A program made the translations under genes and the position numbers. The notes beneath the pieces were generated by a model, which worked only from the letters and a program-made list of their open reading frames with translations, made no database searches and was not told the origin of the DNA. From Sphaerisporangium cinnabarinum (lineage in GTDB: Bacteria; Actinomycetota; Actinomycetes; Actinomycetales; Cellulomonadaceae), in contig QAPD01000048.1 in NCBI GenBank assembly GCA_003052455.1, forward strand, positions 1-52,640: DNA of 52,640 nt, in the 5' to 3' direction. Of this stretch, positions 1 to 8,239 are shown piece by piece. The first letter of the stretch is position 1. Every line of letters starts with the position of its first letter.

Positions 1-599
1 GCGCGGCGGACCGCGAGGCGTGCGGGCGCCGGCGGGCGGACGAGCACGCCGGCCGTGCACACGAGCCACGCGAGGAGCGCGCCGCACGCGGCCGCGAGCG
101 CGCGCGGACCGACGTCGGCGAGCGTCGGTGCGCCCGCGAGGCCCGCGCCCGCGGCGAAGACGACGATCGTCGCCCCGGGCGGGCCCGTGCGGACGAGGAG
201 GCAGAAGGCCGTGGCCCCGGCGGCGAGGAGCGCGACGGCGGCGGTCGTGACGAGCGCGGGCGTGCCCGCCGCGGCGAGGAGCGTGAACGCCGCGATCGTG
301 CCGGTCATGAGGGTGCCGACGGTGGCGAGGAGCGCGGCCCGACGGCGGTACGGGTCGTACCGGCCGTAGAGCGACGTGAGCGCGCCGAGCGACGCGAACG
401 CCGCGAGGTCGGGACGCCCGAGGAGGCCCGGGACGGCGATCGCGAGCGCGACCGCGGCGCCGCAGCGCAGCGCGGCGGCGACCGTCGCGTCGGCGGGGCT
501 CACGCGCAGGGCGGCGCGGAGGTGGGCGGGGTCGAGGACGTCCTGGGCGGCGGCGCGCACGGGCGCGAGCGCCGGGCGGGCGGGGGAGGAGAGGGGCAT
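1..599 (-). CDS. FUSC-type integral membrane protein, N-terminal part (runs off the window)
   Basis: The minus-strand frame opens with ATG at 599 and stays open to base 1, so only the first 199 codons are present. After a short hydrophilic start, hydrophobic helices alternate with short loops. The stretch around residues 60-80, with FASLGALTSLYGRYDPYRRR, resembles the signature of FUSC/aromatic acid exporter-like membrane proteins, which are linked to efflux of small aromatic acids. A second run of helices follows to the edge. It is divergent from the MarR regulator at 675 and shares its promoter palindrome, so an efflux pump controlled by that regulator is a reasonable reading. The FUSC assignment rests on pattern recognition only, and the C-terminal cytosolic half cannot be seen. 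Confidence 0.6.
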   Translation of the reverse strand, partial: MPLSSPARPALAPVRAAAQDVLDPAHLRAALRVSPADATVAAALRCGAAVALAIAVPGLLGRPDLAAFASLGALTSLYGRYDPYRRRAALLATVGTLMTGTIAAFTLLAAAGTPALVTTAAVALLAAGATAFCLLVRTGPPGATIVVFAAGAGLAGAPTLADVGPRALAAACGALLAWLVCTAGVLVRPPAPARLAVRR

Positions 600-608
600 C
601 GACGGACC

Positions 609-668
609 AGCCTACCGGTTATTCCTTGGTGTTTCACCGGTGAAAGACTGTGAGCCTCGCCCTATCCT
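609..668. promoter_or_regulatory. Divergent promoters sharing a palindromic operator (FUSC / MarR)
   Basis: The perfect 14-bp palindrome TTTCACCGGTGAAA lies at 632-645. Its two arms read GTGAAA outward on each strand. On the plus strand GTGAAA (640-645) is followed after exactly 17 bases by TATCCT (663-668), 6 bases before the MarR GTG. On the minus strand GTGAAA (637-632) is followed after exactly 17 bases by TAGGCT (614-609), 9 bases before the FUSC ATG. The palindrome is therefore both -35 elements plus a central CG. This is the expected form of a MarR dimer operator that blocks both promoters. The geometry is read directly; the binding is inferred. Confidence 0.7.
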
Positions 669-674
669 GGGTCC

Positions 675-1163
675 GTGGACTACGTCGACCGCGTGCGCGC
701 GGAGTGGGCTGAGCAGCGGCCGGACCTCGACACCGCGACGTCGGCGGTCGGTGCCCGGCTGCGGCGCGTCGCCGCGCTGCTCGAGGCGGCGCTGGAACGC
801 TCGGCGGCGCGGCACGACGTCTCGCGCGCGGAGTTCGACGTGCTCGCGGCGCTGCGCCGCGCCGGGCGGCCGCTGCGTGCGGGCGAGGTCACCACGATGA
901 CCGGCGCCCCCGGCGCCTCGATCACCAAGCGTCTCGACCGGCTCGAGCGCGCCGGCCTCGTCGAGCGCACCGTCGCGGAGCGCGACCGGCGCGGCGTCCT
1001 CGTCGCGCTCACGGACGCCGGGACGGCGCTCGTCGACGAGGTCTTCCCGCAGCAGCTCGACCGCGAGCGCGCCGCGCTGGTCGACCTCGACGAGGCCGAG
1101 CACGCGGAGCTCGCGCGCCTGCTCGCCGTCGTGCTGCGCCGCCTCGACCCCGTCGACTACTGA
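675..1163 (+). CDS. MarR-family transcriptional regulator
   Basis: This 162-residue protein has the size and pattern of a MarR winged helix-turn-helix regulator. A helical N-terminus is followed by the DNA-binding core at about residues 50-115. The stretch SITKRLDRLERAGLVER gives the recognition helix, and ERDRRGVLVALTDAG forms the beta-wing with the usual D-R-R pattern. A C-terminal dimer helix ends the protein. The GTG start sits 6 bases after a TATCCT hexamer, so the mRNA is probably leaderless. MarR proteins usually repress themselves and a divergent neighbour until a small aromatic ligand binds. The palindrome at 632-645 fits control of both this gene and the FUSC protein. The ligand cannot be read from sequence. 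Confidence 0.88.
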   Translation: MDYVDRVRAEWAEQRPDLDTATSAVGARLRRVAALLEAALERSAARHDVSRAEFDVLAALRRAGRPLRAGEVTTMTGAPGASITKRLDRLERAGLVERTVAERDRRGVLVALTDAGTALVDEVFPQQLDRERAALVDLDEAEHAELARLLAVVLRRLDPVDY

Positions 1164-1197
1164 CCTCCTCCCCCCCCCGCGACGCCGGGGACGACGA

Positions 1198-1236
1198 AGG
1201 CCGGGCGGAGCGGGTCGTCCCCGCTCCGCCCGGCCT
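1198..1236. terminator. Bidirectional terminator between marR and fumC
   Basis: A perfect 17-bp inverted repeat (arms 1198-1214 and 1220-1236) encloses a 5-base loop. It lies between the stop codons of two convergent genes. There is no strong T tract, as is common in GC-rich actinobacteria. It could serve either strand. Confidence 0.75.
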
Positions 1237-1248
1237 CCGGCTGGTCGC

Positions 1249-2694
1249 TCAGGCCTGCGGCGGGCGCGTCATCGACAGGACGTCGAGCGCCTCGTCGAGC
1301 TGCGCCTCGGTGACCTCGCCGCGCTCGACGAAGCCCAGGTCGATCACGGCCTGGCGGACCGTGAGGCCCTCCTTGACGGAGTGCTTCGCGACCTTCGCCG
1401 CCGCCTCGTAGCCGATGACGCGGTTGAGCGGCGTGACGATCGACGGCGACGACTCGGCCAGCGCGAGGGCCCGCTCGACGTTGGCCGTGATGCCCGCGAC
1501 GGTCTTGTCCGCGAGGACGCGCGACGCGTTCGCGAGGAGCCGGATCGACTCGAGGACGCCCTGCGCGATCACGGGGATCTGCACGTTGAGCTCGAACGAG
1601 CCCGACGCGCCGGCCCAGGCGACGGTCGCGTCGTTGCCGATCACGCGCGCGGCGACCATGAGGACGGCCTCGGGCACGACGGGGTTGACCTTGCCCGGCA
1701 TGATCGAGCTGCCCGGCTGCAGGTCCGGGATGAAGATCTCGCCGAGGCCGGTGTTCGGGCCTGAGCCCATCCAGCGCAGGTCGTTGCAGATCTTGGTGAG
1801 CGAGACGGCGATCGTGCGCAGCGCGCCCGACAGCTCGACGAGGCCGTCGCGCGAGGACTGCGCCTCGAAGTGGTCGCGCGCCTCGGTGAGGGGCAGGCCC
1901 GTGTCCTCGACCAGCAGCGCGATGACGCGCTGGGGGAACCCGGCGGGCGTGTTGATGCCGGTGCCGACGGCGGTGCCGCCGAGCGGGACCTCCGCGGCGC
2001 GGGGGAGCGCCGACTCCAGCCGCTCGATGCCGTAGCGGATCGCGGCGGCGTACCCGCCGAACTCCTGGCCGAGCGTCACGGGCGTGGCGTCCATGAGGTG
2101 CGTGCGGCCCGACTTCACGACCGTCGCGAACTCGGCCGACTTCGCCTCGAGCGCCTCGGCGAGGTGGCCCAGCGCGGGCACGAGGTCGTGCACGACCCCG
2201 GCCGTCGCGGCGACGTGGACCGACGTGGGGAACACGTCGTTCGACGACTGCGACGCGTTGACGTGGTCGTTCGGGTGCACGTCGCGCCCGAGCGAGCGCG
2301 TCGCGAGCGTCGCGAGGACCTCGTTGGTGTTCATGTTCGACGACGTCCCGGACCCCGTCTGGTAGACGTCCACCGGGAAGTGCGCGTCGTGCGCGCCCGA
2401 CGCGACCTCGTCGGCCGCGGCGACGATGGCGGCGGCGACGTCCTCGTCGAGCACGCCGAGCTCGGCGTTCGCGCGGGCCGCGGCCTTCTTCACGCGGGCG
2501 AGCGCCTCGATGTGGCCGCGCTCGAGCGGGGTGCCCGAGATGGGGAAGTTCTCCACCGCCCGCTGCGTCTGCGCGCGGTAGAGGGCCTGCGCGGGCACGC
2601 GCACCTCGCCCATGGTGTCGTGCTCGATGCGGTACTCGGTCGTCGGTGCGGCCGCGCCGGCGGCGGCGCCGGGAGCCTCGGGAGATGCAGTCAT
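1249..2694 (-). CDS. fumC: Class II fumarate hydratase
   Basis: This 481-residue protein catalyses reversible hydration of fumarate to malate in the TCA cycle as a cytosolic tetramer. The superfamily signature [10 protein letters not shown] lies at residues 328-337 and carries the mobile catalytic serine loop. The TSSNMN motif is at 118-123, the SSND substrate-binding motif at 150-153, and the conserved histidine in [10 protein letters not shown] at 199. Length matches the family at 460-480 residues. The ATG at 2694 is chosen because the conserved core begins about 20 residues later and a CAGGAT hexamer lies 6 bases upstream, suggesting a leaderless transcript. A CRP-like GTGA-N6-TCAC site lies about 50 bases upstream. 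Confidence 0.95.
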   Translation of the reverse strand: MTASPEAPGAAAGAAAPTTEYRIEHDTMGEVRVPAQALYRAQTQRAVENFPISGTPLERGHIEALARVKKAAARANAELGVLDEDVAAAIVAAADEVASGAHDAHFPVDVYQTGSGTSSNMNTNEVLATLATRSLGRDVHPNDHVNASQSSNDVFPTSVHVAATAGVVHDLVPALGHLAEALEAKSAEFATVVKSGRTHLMDATPVTLGQEFGGYAAAIRYGIERLESALPRAAEVPLGGTAVGTGINTPAGFPQRVIALLVEDTGLPLTEARDHFEAQSSRDGLVELSGALRTIAVSLTKICNDLRWMGSGPNTGLGEIFIPDLQPGSSIMPGKVNPVVPEAVLMVAARVIGNDATVAWAGASGSFELNVQIPVIAQGVLESIRLLANASRVLADKTVAGITANVERALALAESSPSIVTPLNRVIGYEAAAKVAKHSVKEGLTVRQAVIDLGFVERGEVTEAQLDEALDVLSMTRPPQA

Positions 2695-2735
2695 GGGGCC
2701 ATCCTGCCGCACCGCGCGCGGGCGCCCGCAACCCG

Positions 2736-2751
2736 CGTGAGCGAGGTCACG
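2736..2751. promoter_or_regulatory. CRP/GlxR-like palindrome upstream of fumC
   Basis: The sequence CGTGAGCGAGGTCACG matches TGTGA-N6-TCACA at 8 of 10 positions. It lies inside a longer perfect inverted repeat (arms 2731-2740 and 2747-2756). Its centre is about 49 bases upstream of the fumC ATG. In corynebacteria, GlxR (a CRP homologue) binds such sites near TCA-cycle genes. The hairpin could alternatively help terminate the carbonic anhydrase transcript, which reads into it. Confidence 0.5.
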
Positions 2752-2815
2752 CGGGTCGCGGGAGCGCGTCCTCCGCGACCGCGCCGGGACCGCCGGAGCG
2801 GTCCGGGCCGTGGGG

Positions 2816-3493
2816 TCAGGCGTCGGCGCGGGGCTGCTCGCCGACGTCGCCCACGACGTCGACCAGGTGCGCGCGGCCCTCGGCGAAGTCGTACTCGACA
2901 CCGACGATCGCGCAGCGGCCCTCGGCGACGGCCGCGGCGAGGCCGGCCGAGTAGGAGTGCAGCATGTCGACCGTGTTGCGCACGTGCTCGCGCCGCAGCA
3001 CGGCGGGGTCGAGGCTCTCCAGGGTGCCGTTCCCGGCGCCGGTGATCTTCGCCACGGAGGGGATGACGCGGTCGACGACGGCCCGGACGAACCCGTTCGC
3101 CTGCGCGCCCGTCCGCAGGGTCTCGACCGCCGCGCCGACGGCGCCGCACGAGTCGTGCCCGAGCACCACGACGAGCGGAGCGGACAGCACCTCGACGCCG
3201 TACTCGATCGAGCCGAGCACCGTCGTGTCCACCACGTGCCCCGCCGTCCGCACGACGAACATGTCCCCGAGACCCTGGTCGAAGATGATCTCCGCCGCGA
3301 CGCGGGAGTCGGAGCAGCCGAACAGGACCGTGTGCGGGTGCTGCGCGGCCGACGTCTCGCGTCGGCGGTCCGCGCCCTGCGACGGGTGCAGGGGGGCGTC
3401 GGCGACGAAGCGGTCGTTCCCGGTCCGCAGCGTCGCCCACGCCTCGGCGGGGGTGAGCGAACGGACCGGCTGTGCGGGGGCGGGAGAGGTCAT
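2816..3493 (-). CDS. Beta-class carbonic anhydrase
   Basis: This 225-residue zinc enzyme interconverts CO2 and bicarbonate. The beta-class zinc ligands are all visible: Cys60 in FGCSDSR, with the Asp62/Arg64 dyad, then His113 and Cys116 in GHDSCG. The typical segment VVRTAGHVV follows the first motif. The protein is soluble with no signal peptide and of usual length. The ATG at 3493 is preferred over the in-frame ATGs at 3502 and 3505 because a GATGAT hexamer (3506-3501) sits 7 bases upstream of it. Transcription runs towards fumC on the same strand 121 bases away. Supply of bicarbonate to carboxylases is the usual role. Confidence 0.93.
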   Translation of the reverse strand: MTSPAPAQPVRSLTPAEAWATLRTGNDRFVADAPLHPSQGADRRRETSAAQHPHTVLFGCSDSRVAAEIIFDQGLGDMFVVRTAGHVVDTTVLGSIEYGVEVLSAPLVVVLGHDSCGAVGAAVETLRTGAQANGFVRAVVDRVIPSVAKITGAGNGTLESLDPAVLRREHVRNTVDMLHSYSAGLAAAVAEGRCAIVGVEYDFAEGRAHLVDVVGDVGEQPRADA

Positions 3494-3623
3494 GGCTCCC
3501 ATCATCGCGCAGGTCGGGGCGTGCCCCGCGTGCCCGTTCGCATGGCGGGCCCGGCCGGGGGGCGGTATCCATGGAGGGTGACACCCCCGGTACTCGGGGA
3601 AGCCGCGACCGAGGGGAGCTGAC

Positions 3624-4916
3624 GTGCGCCGACGCACCCGAGCGCTCGCCGTCCTGGTCGCCGCGGGGCTCGTGGCGCCGCTCGCCGCGTGCGGCCCGGG
3701 CGACGACGGGACGCCGGAGCTCACGTGGTACATCAACCCGGACAACGGGGGCCAGGCCGACATCGCGGCGGCCTGCACCGAGGCCGCCGGGGGCGCGTAC
3801 CGCATCACGACCGAGCTGCTGCCGCGCGACGCCGCGTCGCAGCGCGAGCAGCTCGCGCGCCGCCTCGCGGCGAAGGACTCGTCGATCGACATCATGAGCC
3901 TCGACCCGGTCTTCATCGCCGAGTTCGCCGAGGCCGACTTCCTGGCCCCCGTGCCCGACGACGTCGCGCAGGCGACGACGCAGGACGTGGTGCAGGGCGC
4001 GATCGACGCCTCGACGTGGAAGGACGAGCTGGTCGCCATCCCGTTCTGGGCGAACACGCAGCTCCTCTGGTACCGCAAGTCCGTGGCCGAGGCGGCCGGG
4101 CTCGACATGTCGCAGCCCGTCACGTGGGAGCAGATCATGCAGGCGGCCCAGGACCAGGACAAGCTCCTGGCCGTCCAGGGCGCCAAGGCCGAGTCGCTCA
4201 CCGTGTGGATCAACGCGCTCGTCGAGGGCGCGGGCGGCCACATCATCGACAACCCGGAGGCCCCGGCGGACGAGGTGAAGCTCGGCCTCGACACGGACGC
4301 GGGCAAGGCCGCCGCGGAGATCATCGGGGGCATCGGCACCTCGGGCGTCGGCGGGCCGGGCCTGCCGAGCGAGGACGAGCCCGCGTCGCTCACCAAGTTC
4401 CAGGGCGACCGTGGGTCGTTCATGGTGAACTGGCCGTTCGTCTGGTCGTCCACCCAGGGCGCCGTCGAGGCCGGGTCGCTCGACCAGGCGCTCCTCGACG
4501 ACATCGGCTGGGCGCTGTACCCCCGCACGACGGAGGGCGAGGACGCCCGGCCCCCCTACGGCGGCATCTCGCTCGGCATCGGGGCGTTCGGCAAGCACAC
4601 CGACCTCGCGTACGAGGCCGCGCAGTGCATCGTGAGCCCCGAGAACCAGGCCGAGTACTTCGTCACCAACGGCAACCCGGCCGCGAGCATCAAGGCCTAC
4701 GACGACCCGGACGTCCAGAAGGCGTTCCCCATGTACGACGTCATCCGCGACTCGCTCGACCAGGCGGCGCCGCGGCCGCAGACGCCGTTCTACAACGAGG
4801 TCTCCACGGGCCTCCAGCAGACGTGGTACCCGCCCGCGTCGGTCGACCCCGACACGACGCCGCAGGAGTCCACCGAGTTCATCACCGCCGTCCTGCGAGG
4901 GGAGCGACTCCTGTGA
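3624..4916 (+). CDS. lpqY: LpqY-like sugar-binding lipoprotein (probable trehalose/maltose-type ABC importer)
   Basis: This 430-residue extracellular solute-binding protein starts with a lipoprotein signal: Arg-rich n-region, hydrophobic core and lipobox LAAC with Cys23 as lipidation site. The mature part is a family 1 sugar-binding fold. Early motifs such as LPRDAASQREQLARRLAAKD and the following D-x-M-S-L-D region resemble mycobacterial LpqY, which feeds the trehalose-recycling importer SugABC. The GTG start at 3624 follows a good ribosome site (GGGGAG). The stop overlaps the next gene by GTGA, so the operon is translationally coupled. Trehalose is the best guess; other alpha-glucosides are possible. 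Confidence 0.82.
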   Translation: MRRRTRALAVLVAAGLVAPLAACGPGDDGTPELTWYINPDNGGQADIAAACTEAAGGAYRITTELLPRDAASQREQLARRLAAKDSSIDIMSLDPVFIAEFAEADFLAPVPDDVAQATTQDVVQGAIDASTWKDELVAIPFWANTQLLWYRKSVAEAAGLDMSQPVTWEQIMQAAQDQDKLLAVQGAKAESLTVWINALVEGAGGHIIDNPEAPADEVKLGLDTDAGKAAAEIIGGIGTSGVGGPGLPSEDEPASLTKFQGDRGSFMVNWPFVWSSTQGAVEAGSLDQALLDDIGWALYPRTTEGEDARPPYGGISLGIGAFGKHTDLAYEAAQCIVSPENQAEYFVTNGNPAASIKAYDDPDVQKAFPMYDVIRDSLDQAAPRPQTPFYNEVSTGLQQTWYPPASVDPDTTPQESTEFITAVLRGERLL

Positions 4917-5959
4917 ACGCCGGACCTCCTACCGAGCCCGCGCCCCGCGGCCGGCACGCCACCACGCCGTCGACCACGACCGAGGCCGACCCGCCGCGCG
5001 GCGGGGCCGCCTCCCGGTCGGGGACCCGCGGCACGCCGGACGCCGCGGCGAAGGCCGCGCGCAGCGACCGCTCGCGGGCCGAGGCCCGCCTCGGCTGGTA
5101 CCTCGCCGGGCCGGCGTTCGTCGTCATGCTCGCCGTGACGCTGTACCCGATCCTCCAGGCCGTCTACGACTCGCTCTTCAACTACAAGCTCACCGCGCCC
5201 GACGACCGGGCGTTCGTCGGGCTCAACAACTACGTCGTGATCCTCACGGACTCCGTGTGGTGGCGGGACCTCGGGGTGACGCTCTTCATCACGGTCGTCA
5301 CGGTCGTCATCGAGCTGATCCTCGGGTTCGCGCTCGCGCTCGTCATGCACCGCGCGATCAAGCGCCTGCGCGGGCTCCTGCGCACCGCGATCCTCGTGCC
5401 CTACGGCATCATCACGGTCGTCTCGGCGTTCGCGTGGTTCTACGCGTTCGACATCACGTCCGGGTACGTCAACCACTGGTTCGACTGGGTGCCCGGCGTC
5501 GGTCCCGACCTCAACTGGTTCGCGCAGCAGGGCACCAGCCTGTTCGTCATCATCGCGTCCGAGGTCTGGAAGACGACGCCGTTCATCTCGCTCCTGCTCC
5601 TCGCCGGCCTGGCGCAGGTGCCGGGCGACCTGGAGGAGGCCGCGAAGGTCGACGGCGCGACCGCCTGGCAGCGGTTCGCGCGCGTCATCGTGCCGAACAT
5701 GAAGGCCGCGATCATGGTGGCCGTCCTGTTCCGCGCGCTCGACGCGTTCCGGATCTTCGACAACGTCTTCATCATGACGAACGGCGCGAACGGCACCGAG
5801 GTGCTGTCCCTGCTGGCCTACCGCACCTCGATCGGCCAGCTCCAGATCGGCATGGGCTCCGCGATCTCGGTCCTGCTGTTCCTGTGCGTCGTGCTCATCT
5901 GCTTCATCGCGATCAAGCTCTTCAAGGTGGATCTCGCCGGCGCGAGGGGGGAGAAGTGA
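4913..5959 (+). CDS. sugA: Sugar ABC transporter permease, SugA/MalF type
   Basis: This 348-residue inner-membrane permease begins with GTG overlapping the lpqY stop by four bases. The first 60 residues are a hydrophilic Pro/Thr/Arg-rich extension, after which the first membrane helix begins (GWYLAGPAFVVMLAVTLYPI). Six helices are expected. The EAA loop that docks on the ATPase is seen as EEAAKVDGATAWQRFARVIVPN. The protein pairs with the SugB-type permease to form the channel. The N-terminal extension is longer than in most MalF-like permeases; its role is unknown. The stop overlaps the next ATG by one base (TGATG). Confidence 0.88.
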   Translation: MNAGPPTEPAPRGRHATTPSTTTEADPPRGGAASRSGTRGTPDAAAKAARSDRSRAEARLGWYLAGPAFVVMLAVTLYPILQAVYDSLFNYKLTAPDDRAFVGLNNYVVILTDSVWWRDLGVTLFITVVTVVIELILGFALALVMHRAIKRLRGLLRTAILVPYGIITVVSAFAWFYAFDITSGYVNHWFDWVPGVGPDLNWFAQQGTSLFVIIASEVWKTTPFISLLLLAGLAQVPGDLEEAAKVDGATAWQRFARVIVPNMKAAIMVAVLFRALDAFRIFDNVFIMTNGANGTEVLSLLAYRTSIGQLQIGMGSAISVLLFLCVVLICFIAIKLFKVDLAGARGEK

Positions 5960-6810
5960 TGGGCAGCGTCCTCAGCACCAAGGCCAAGATCTGGTGGGCC
6001 GTCATCACGGTCGTCGTCCTCGTCGGCGCGCTGTTCCCCGTGCTCTCGATCTTCATGACGAGCTTCAAGGGGCCCAGCGACATCAACTCCGGGACGTTCC
6101 TGCCGCCGCAGTGGAGCACCGCCAACTACGAGCAGATCCTCGCGTCCGGCGGGTCCGCGCAGGAGCTGTTCCTGTCCGCGCTGCGCAACTCGATCGGCAT
6201 CTCGCTCATCGCGACGGTCATCGCCGTCGTGCTCGCGACGCTGTGCGCGTACGCGATCGCCCGCCTCGACTTCCCGGGCAAGCGCCTCATCCTCACGACG
6301 GCGCTCGGCGTCTCGATCTTCCCCGTCGTGTCGATCGTCACGCCGCTGTTCAACCTCTGGCGCAACATCGGCCTCTACGACACCTGGCTCGGCCTGATCA
6401 TCCCGTACCTGTCGCTCACCCTCCCGATCTCCATCTGGACGCTCGCGGCGTTCTTCCGCCAGATCCCGTGGGAGCTCGAGCAGGCCGCGCAGGTCGACGG
6501 CGCGACGCCGTGGCAGGCGTTCCGCAAGGCGATCGTCCCGCTCGCCGCGCCGGGCGTGTTCACCACCGCGCTCATCGCGTTCTTCATCGCGTGGAACGAC
6601 TTCGTCTACGGCATCTCGCTCACGTCGACGAGCGCGGCCCGACCGGTCCCGGCGGCGCTCGCGTTCTTCACCGGCGCGTCCTACTTCGAGGAGCCGACGG
6701 GGGCGATCTCCGCGGCCGCGGTCGTCGTGACCATCCCCGTGGTGATCCTCGTCGTGCTGTTCCAGCGCCAGATCGTCTCGGGCCTGACCCAGGGGGCGGT
6801 GAAGGGATGA
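5959..6810 (+). CDS. sugB: Sugar ABC transporter permease, SugB/MalG type
   Basis: This 283-residue inner-membrane permease is the second half of the channel. The first helix starts at about residue 10 (WWAVITVVVLVGALFPVLSI). The EAA loop EQAAQVDGATPWQAFRKAIVPL lies in the C-terminal third. Its size and layout match the MalG/SugB group. Translation is coupled to sugA by TGATG overlap. Its own stop overlaps the ATG of a 31-codon reading frame (ATGA at 6807), which in turn overlaps the ATPase gene. Codon use and composition match the neighbours. Confidence 0.9.
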   Translation: MGSVLSTKAKIWWAVITVVVLVGALFPVLSIFMTSFKGPSDINSGTFLPPQWSTANYEQILASGGSAQELFLSALRNSIGISLIATVIAVVLATLCAYAIARLDFPGKRLILTTALGVSIFPVVSIVTPLFNLWRNIGLYDTWLGLIIPYLSLTLPISIWTLAAFFRQIPWELEQAAQVDGATPWQAFRKAIVPLAAPGVFTTALIAFFIAWNDFVYGISLTSTSAARPVPAALAFFTGASYFEEPTGAISAAAVVVTIPVVILVVLFQRQIVSGLTQGAVKG

Positions 6811-6902
6811 GCACCGCGTCCCCGGCCCGCCCCGTCCACCACCGCACGCCGTCCCGGTCCGCCGGGCACCGTGCCGCACGCCGCACCCGAGGAGAGAGCT
6901 GA
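6807..6902 (+). CDS. 31-residue basic mini-protein coupled between sugB and the ATPase gene
   Basis: An ATG at 6807 overlaps the sugB stop (ATGA), and the frame closes with a TGA at 6900-6902 that overlaps the ATPase ATG (TGATG). The 31-residue product is rich in Arg, His, Ser and Pro, with no membrane segment and no recognised family. The bases GGAGAGAG just before its stop can act as the ribosome site for the ATPase gene. Every junction in this operon overlaps by one or four bases, and the mini-frame keeps that pattern. It could be a translational-coupling device that carries ribosomes across a 91-base gap, or a small functional peptide. GC-rich DNA gives open frames easily, so the product itself is uncertain. 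Confidence 0.4.
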   Translation: MSTASPARPVHHRTPSRSAGHRAARRTRGES

Positions 6903-8155
6903 TGGCGTCGATCACCCTCAAGGACATCGTCAAGCGCTACGGCGACGGGTTCCTCGCCGTGGACAACGTGAACCTCGACATCGCGGACGGCGAGTTCGTC
7001 ATCCTCGTCGGCCCGTCCGGCTCGGGGAAGTCGACCGTCCTGCGCATGATCGTCGGGCTCGAGGACATCACGGCGGGCGAGCTCGAGATCGACGGCGTGC
7101 GCGTCAACGAGAAGGCACCGCGCGAGCGCGACCTCGCGATGGTGTTCCAGAACTACGCGCTCTACCCGCACCTCACGGTCGCGGAGAACATCGCGTTCCC
7201 GCTGCGCCTCGCGAAGGGCAAGCACAGCGAGGAGGAGATCCGGGGCAAGGTCGAGCGCGCGGCCGACATGCTCGACCTGCGCGAGCACCTCGACCGCAAG
7301 CCCGCGAACCTCTCGGGCGGCCAGCGGCAGCGCGTCGCGATGGGCCGGGCGATCGTGCGCGACGCGAAGGCGTTCCTCTTCGACGAGCCGCTGTCGAACC
7401 TCGACGCCAAGCTGCGCGGGCAGACCCGCACCGAGATCGCGCGCCTCCAGCGCCGCCTCGGCACGACGACCGTCTACGTCACGCACGACCAGACCGAGGC
7501 GATGACCCTCGGCGACCGCGTCGCCGTCCTGCGCCGCGGCGTGCTCCAGCAGGTCGCGAGCCCGCGCGGCCTCTACGAGCAGCCGGTCAACCTGTTCGTC
7601 GCGGGGTTCATCGGCACGCCGCCCATGAACTTCCTGCCCGGCGAGGTCTCGGGCGGGAAGATCACGCTGCCGTTCGGTGAGTTCGACATGCCGGAGAGCA
7701 TCGCGACGGCCGTCGGCGACCGCGGCCTGGTGATCGTCGGCCTGCGGCCCGAGCACTTCGAGGACGCGCGGCTCGTCGACCCGGCGAAGAAGGACCGGGG
7801 CCACACGTTCGAGGCCCAGATCGACGTCACCGAGTGGCTCGGCGCGGAGCTCTACGCCTACGTCCCGTTCGAGATGCACGAGTCCGTGAAGGGCCAGCTC
7901 GACGAGCTGGACCGCGAGCTCGACGGCGAGGGCGTGCGCACGCAGTTCGTCGTGGCGCTCGACTCGGCGTCGCGCGCGCGCGACGGCGACGTGACCGACC
8001 TGTGGTTCGACCCGACGAAGATGATGATCTTCGACCCGGAGACGAGCGAGAACCTCACGCGCGACGACGCGGAGGCCGAGCGCATCGAGCAGGAGAACGT
8101 CGAGGACCGCAAGCGGTCGCTCGAGCGGGCGCAGAAGCAGGACGCGCAGGTCTGA
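6902..8155 (+). CDS. sugC: Sugar ABC transporter ATPase, SugC/UgpC (MsmK) type
   Basis: This 417-residue protein powers sugar import. Walker A (GPSGSGKS) lies at 37-44, the signature LSGGQ at 137-141, Walker B ending FDEP at about 160, and the D-loop SNLD just after. The switch histidine is in YVTHDQTEA. The C-terminal half has the TOBE/OB regulatory fold of the UgpC/MsmK/SugC group. The last 35 residues are a charged tail (Glu, Arg, Lys), longer than usual. The start is coupled to the upstream mini-gene. Together with the three genes before it, this completes a one-ATPase importer; such ATPases act as homodimers. Confidence 0.92.
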   Translation: MASITLKDIVKRYGDGFLAVDNVNLDIADGEFVILVGPSGSGKSTVLRMIVGLEDITAGELEIDGVRVNEKAPRERDLAMVFQNYALYPHLTVAENIAFPLRLAKGKHSEEEIRGKVERAADMLDLREHLDRKPANLSGGQRQRVAMGRAIVRDAKAFLFDEPLSNLDAKLRGQTRTEIARLQRRLGTTTVYVTHDQTEAMTLGDRVAVLRRGVLQQVASPRGLYEQPVNLFVAGFIGTPPMNFLPGEVSGGKITLPFGEFDMPESIATAVGDRGLVIVGLRPEHFEDARLVDPAKKDRGHTFEAQIDVTEWLGAELYAYVPFEMHESVKGQLDELDRELDGEGVRTQFVVALDSASRARDGDVTDLWFDPTKMMIFDPETSENLTRDDAEAERIEQENVEDRKRSLERAQKQDAQV

Positions 8156-8162
8156 CGCGGGT

Positions 8163-8196
8163 CTCGGCCGCCCGGGCTGTCGCCCGGGCGGCCGAG
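8163..8196. terminator. Bidirectional terminator between sugC and the sugar kinase
   Basis: A perfect 14-bp inverted repeat (8163-8176 and 8183-8196) has a 6-base loop. It begins 8 bases after the sugC stop and lies before the convergent kinase stop at 8240. Confidence 0.8.
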
Positions 8197-8239
8197 CCGT
8201 GTCCGGGCTCGTGGACGGGCCTCCGCACGGGGCTCCGGC

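Noticed and set aside
1170-1178. Run of nine C bases that might be phase-variable
   Set aside because: It lies between two convergent genes, outside any coding or promoter region, so length change would have no evident effect.
1870-3045. Long plus-strand open frame opposite fumC
   Set aside because: It mirrors fumC codon positions, is made mostly of Arg, Ala, Gly and Val, and has no motif. High-GC DNA leaves antisense frames open.
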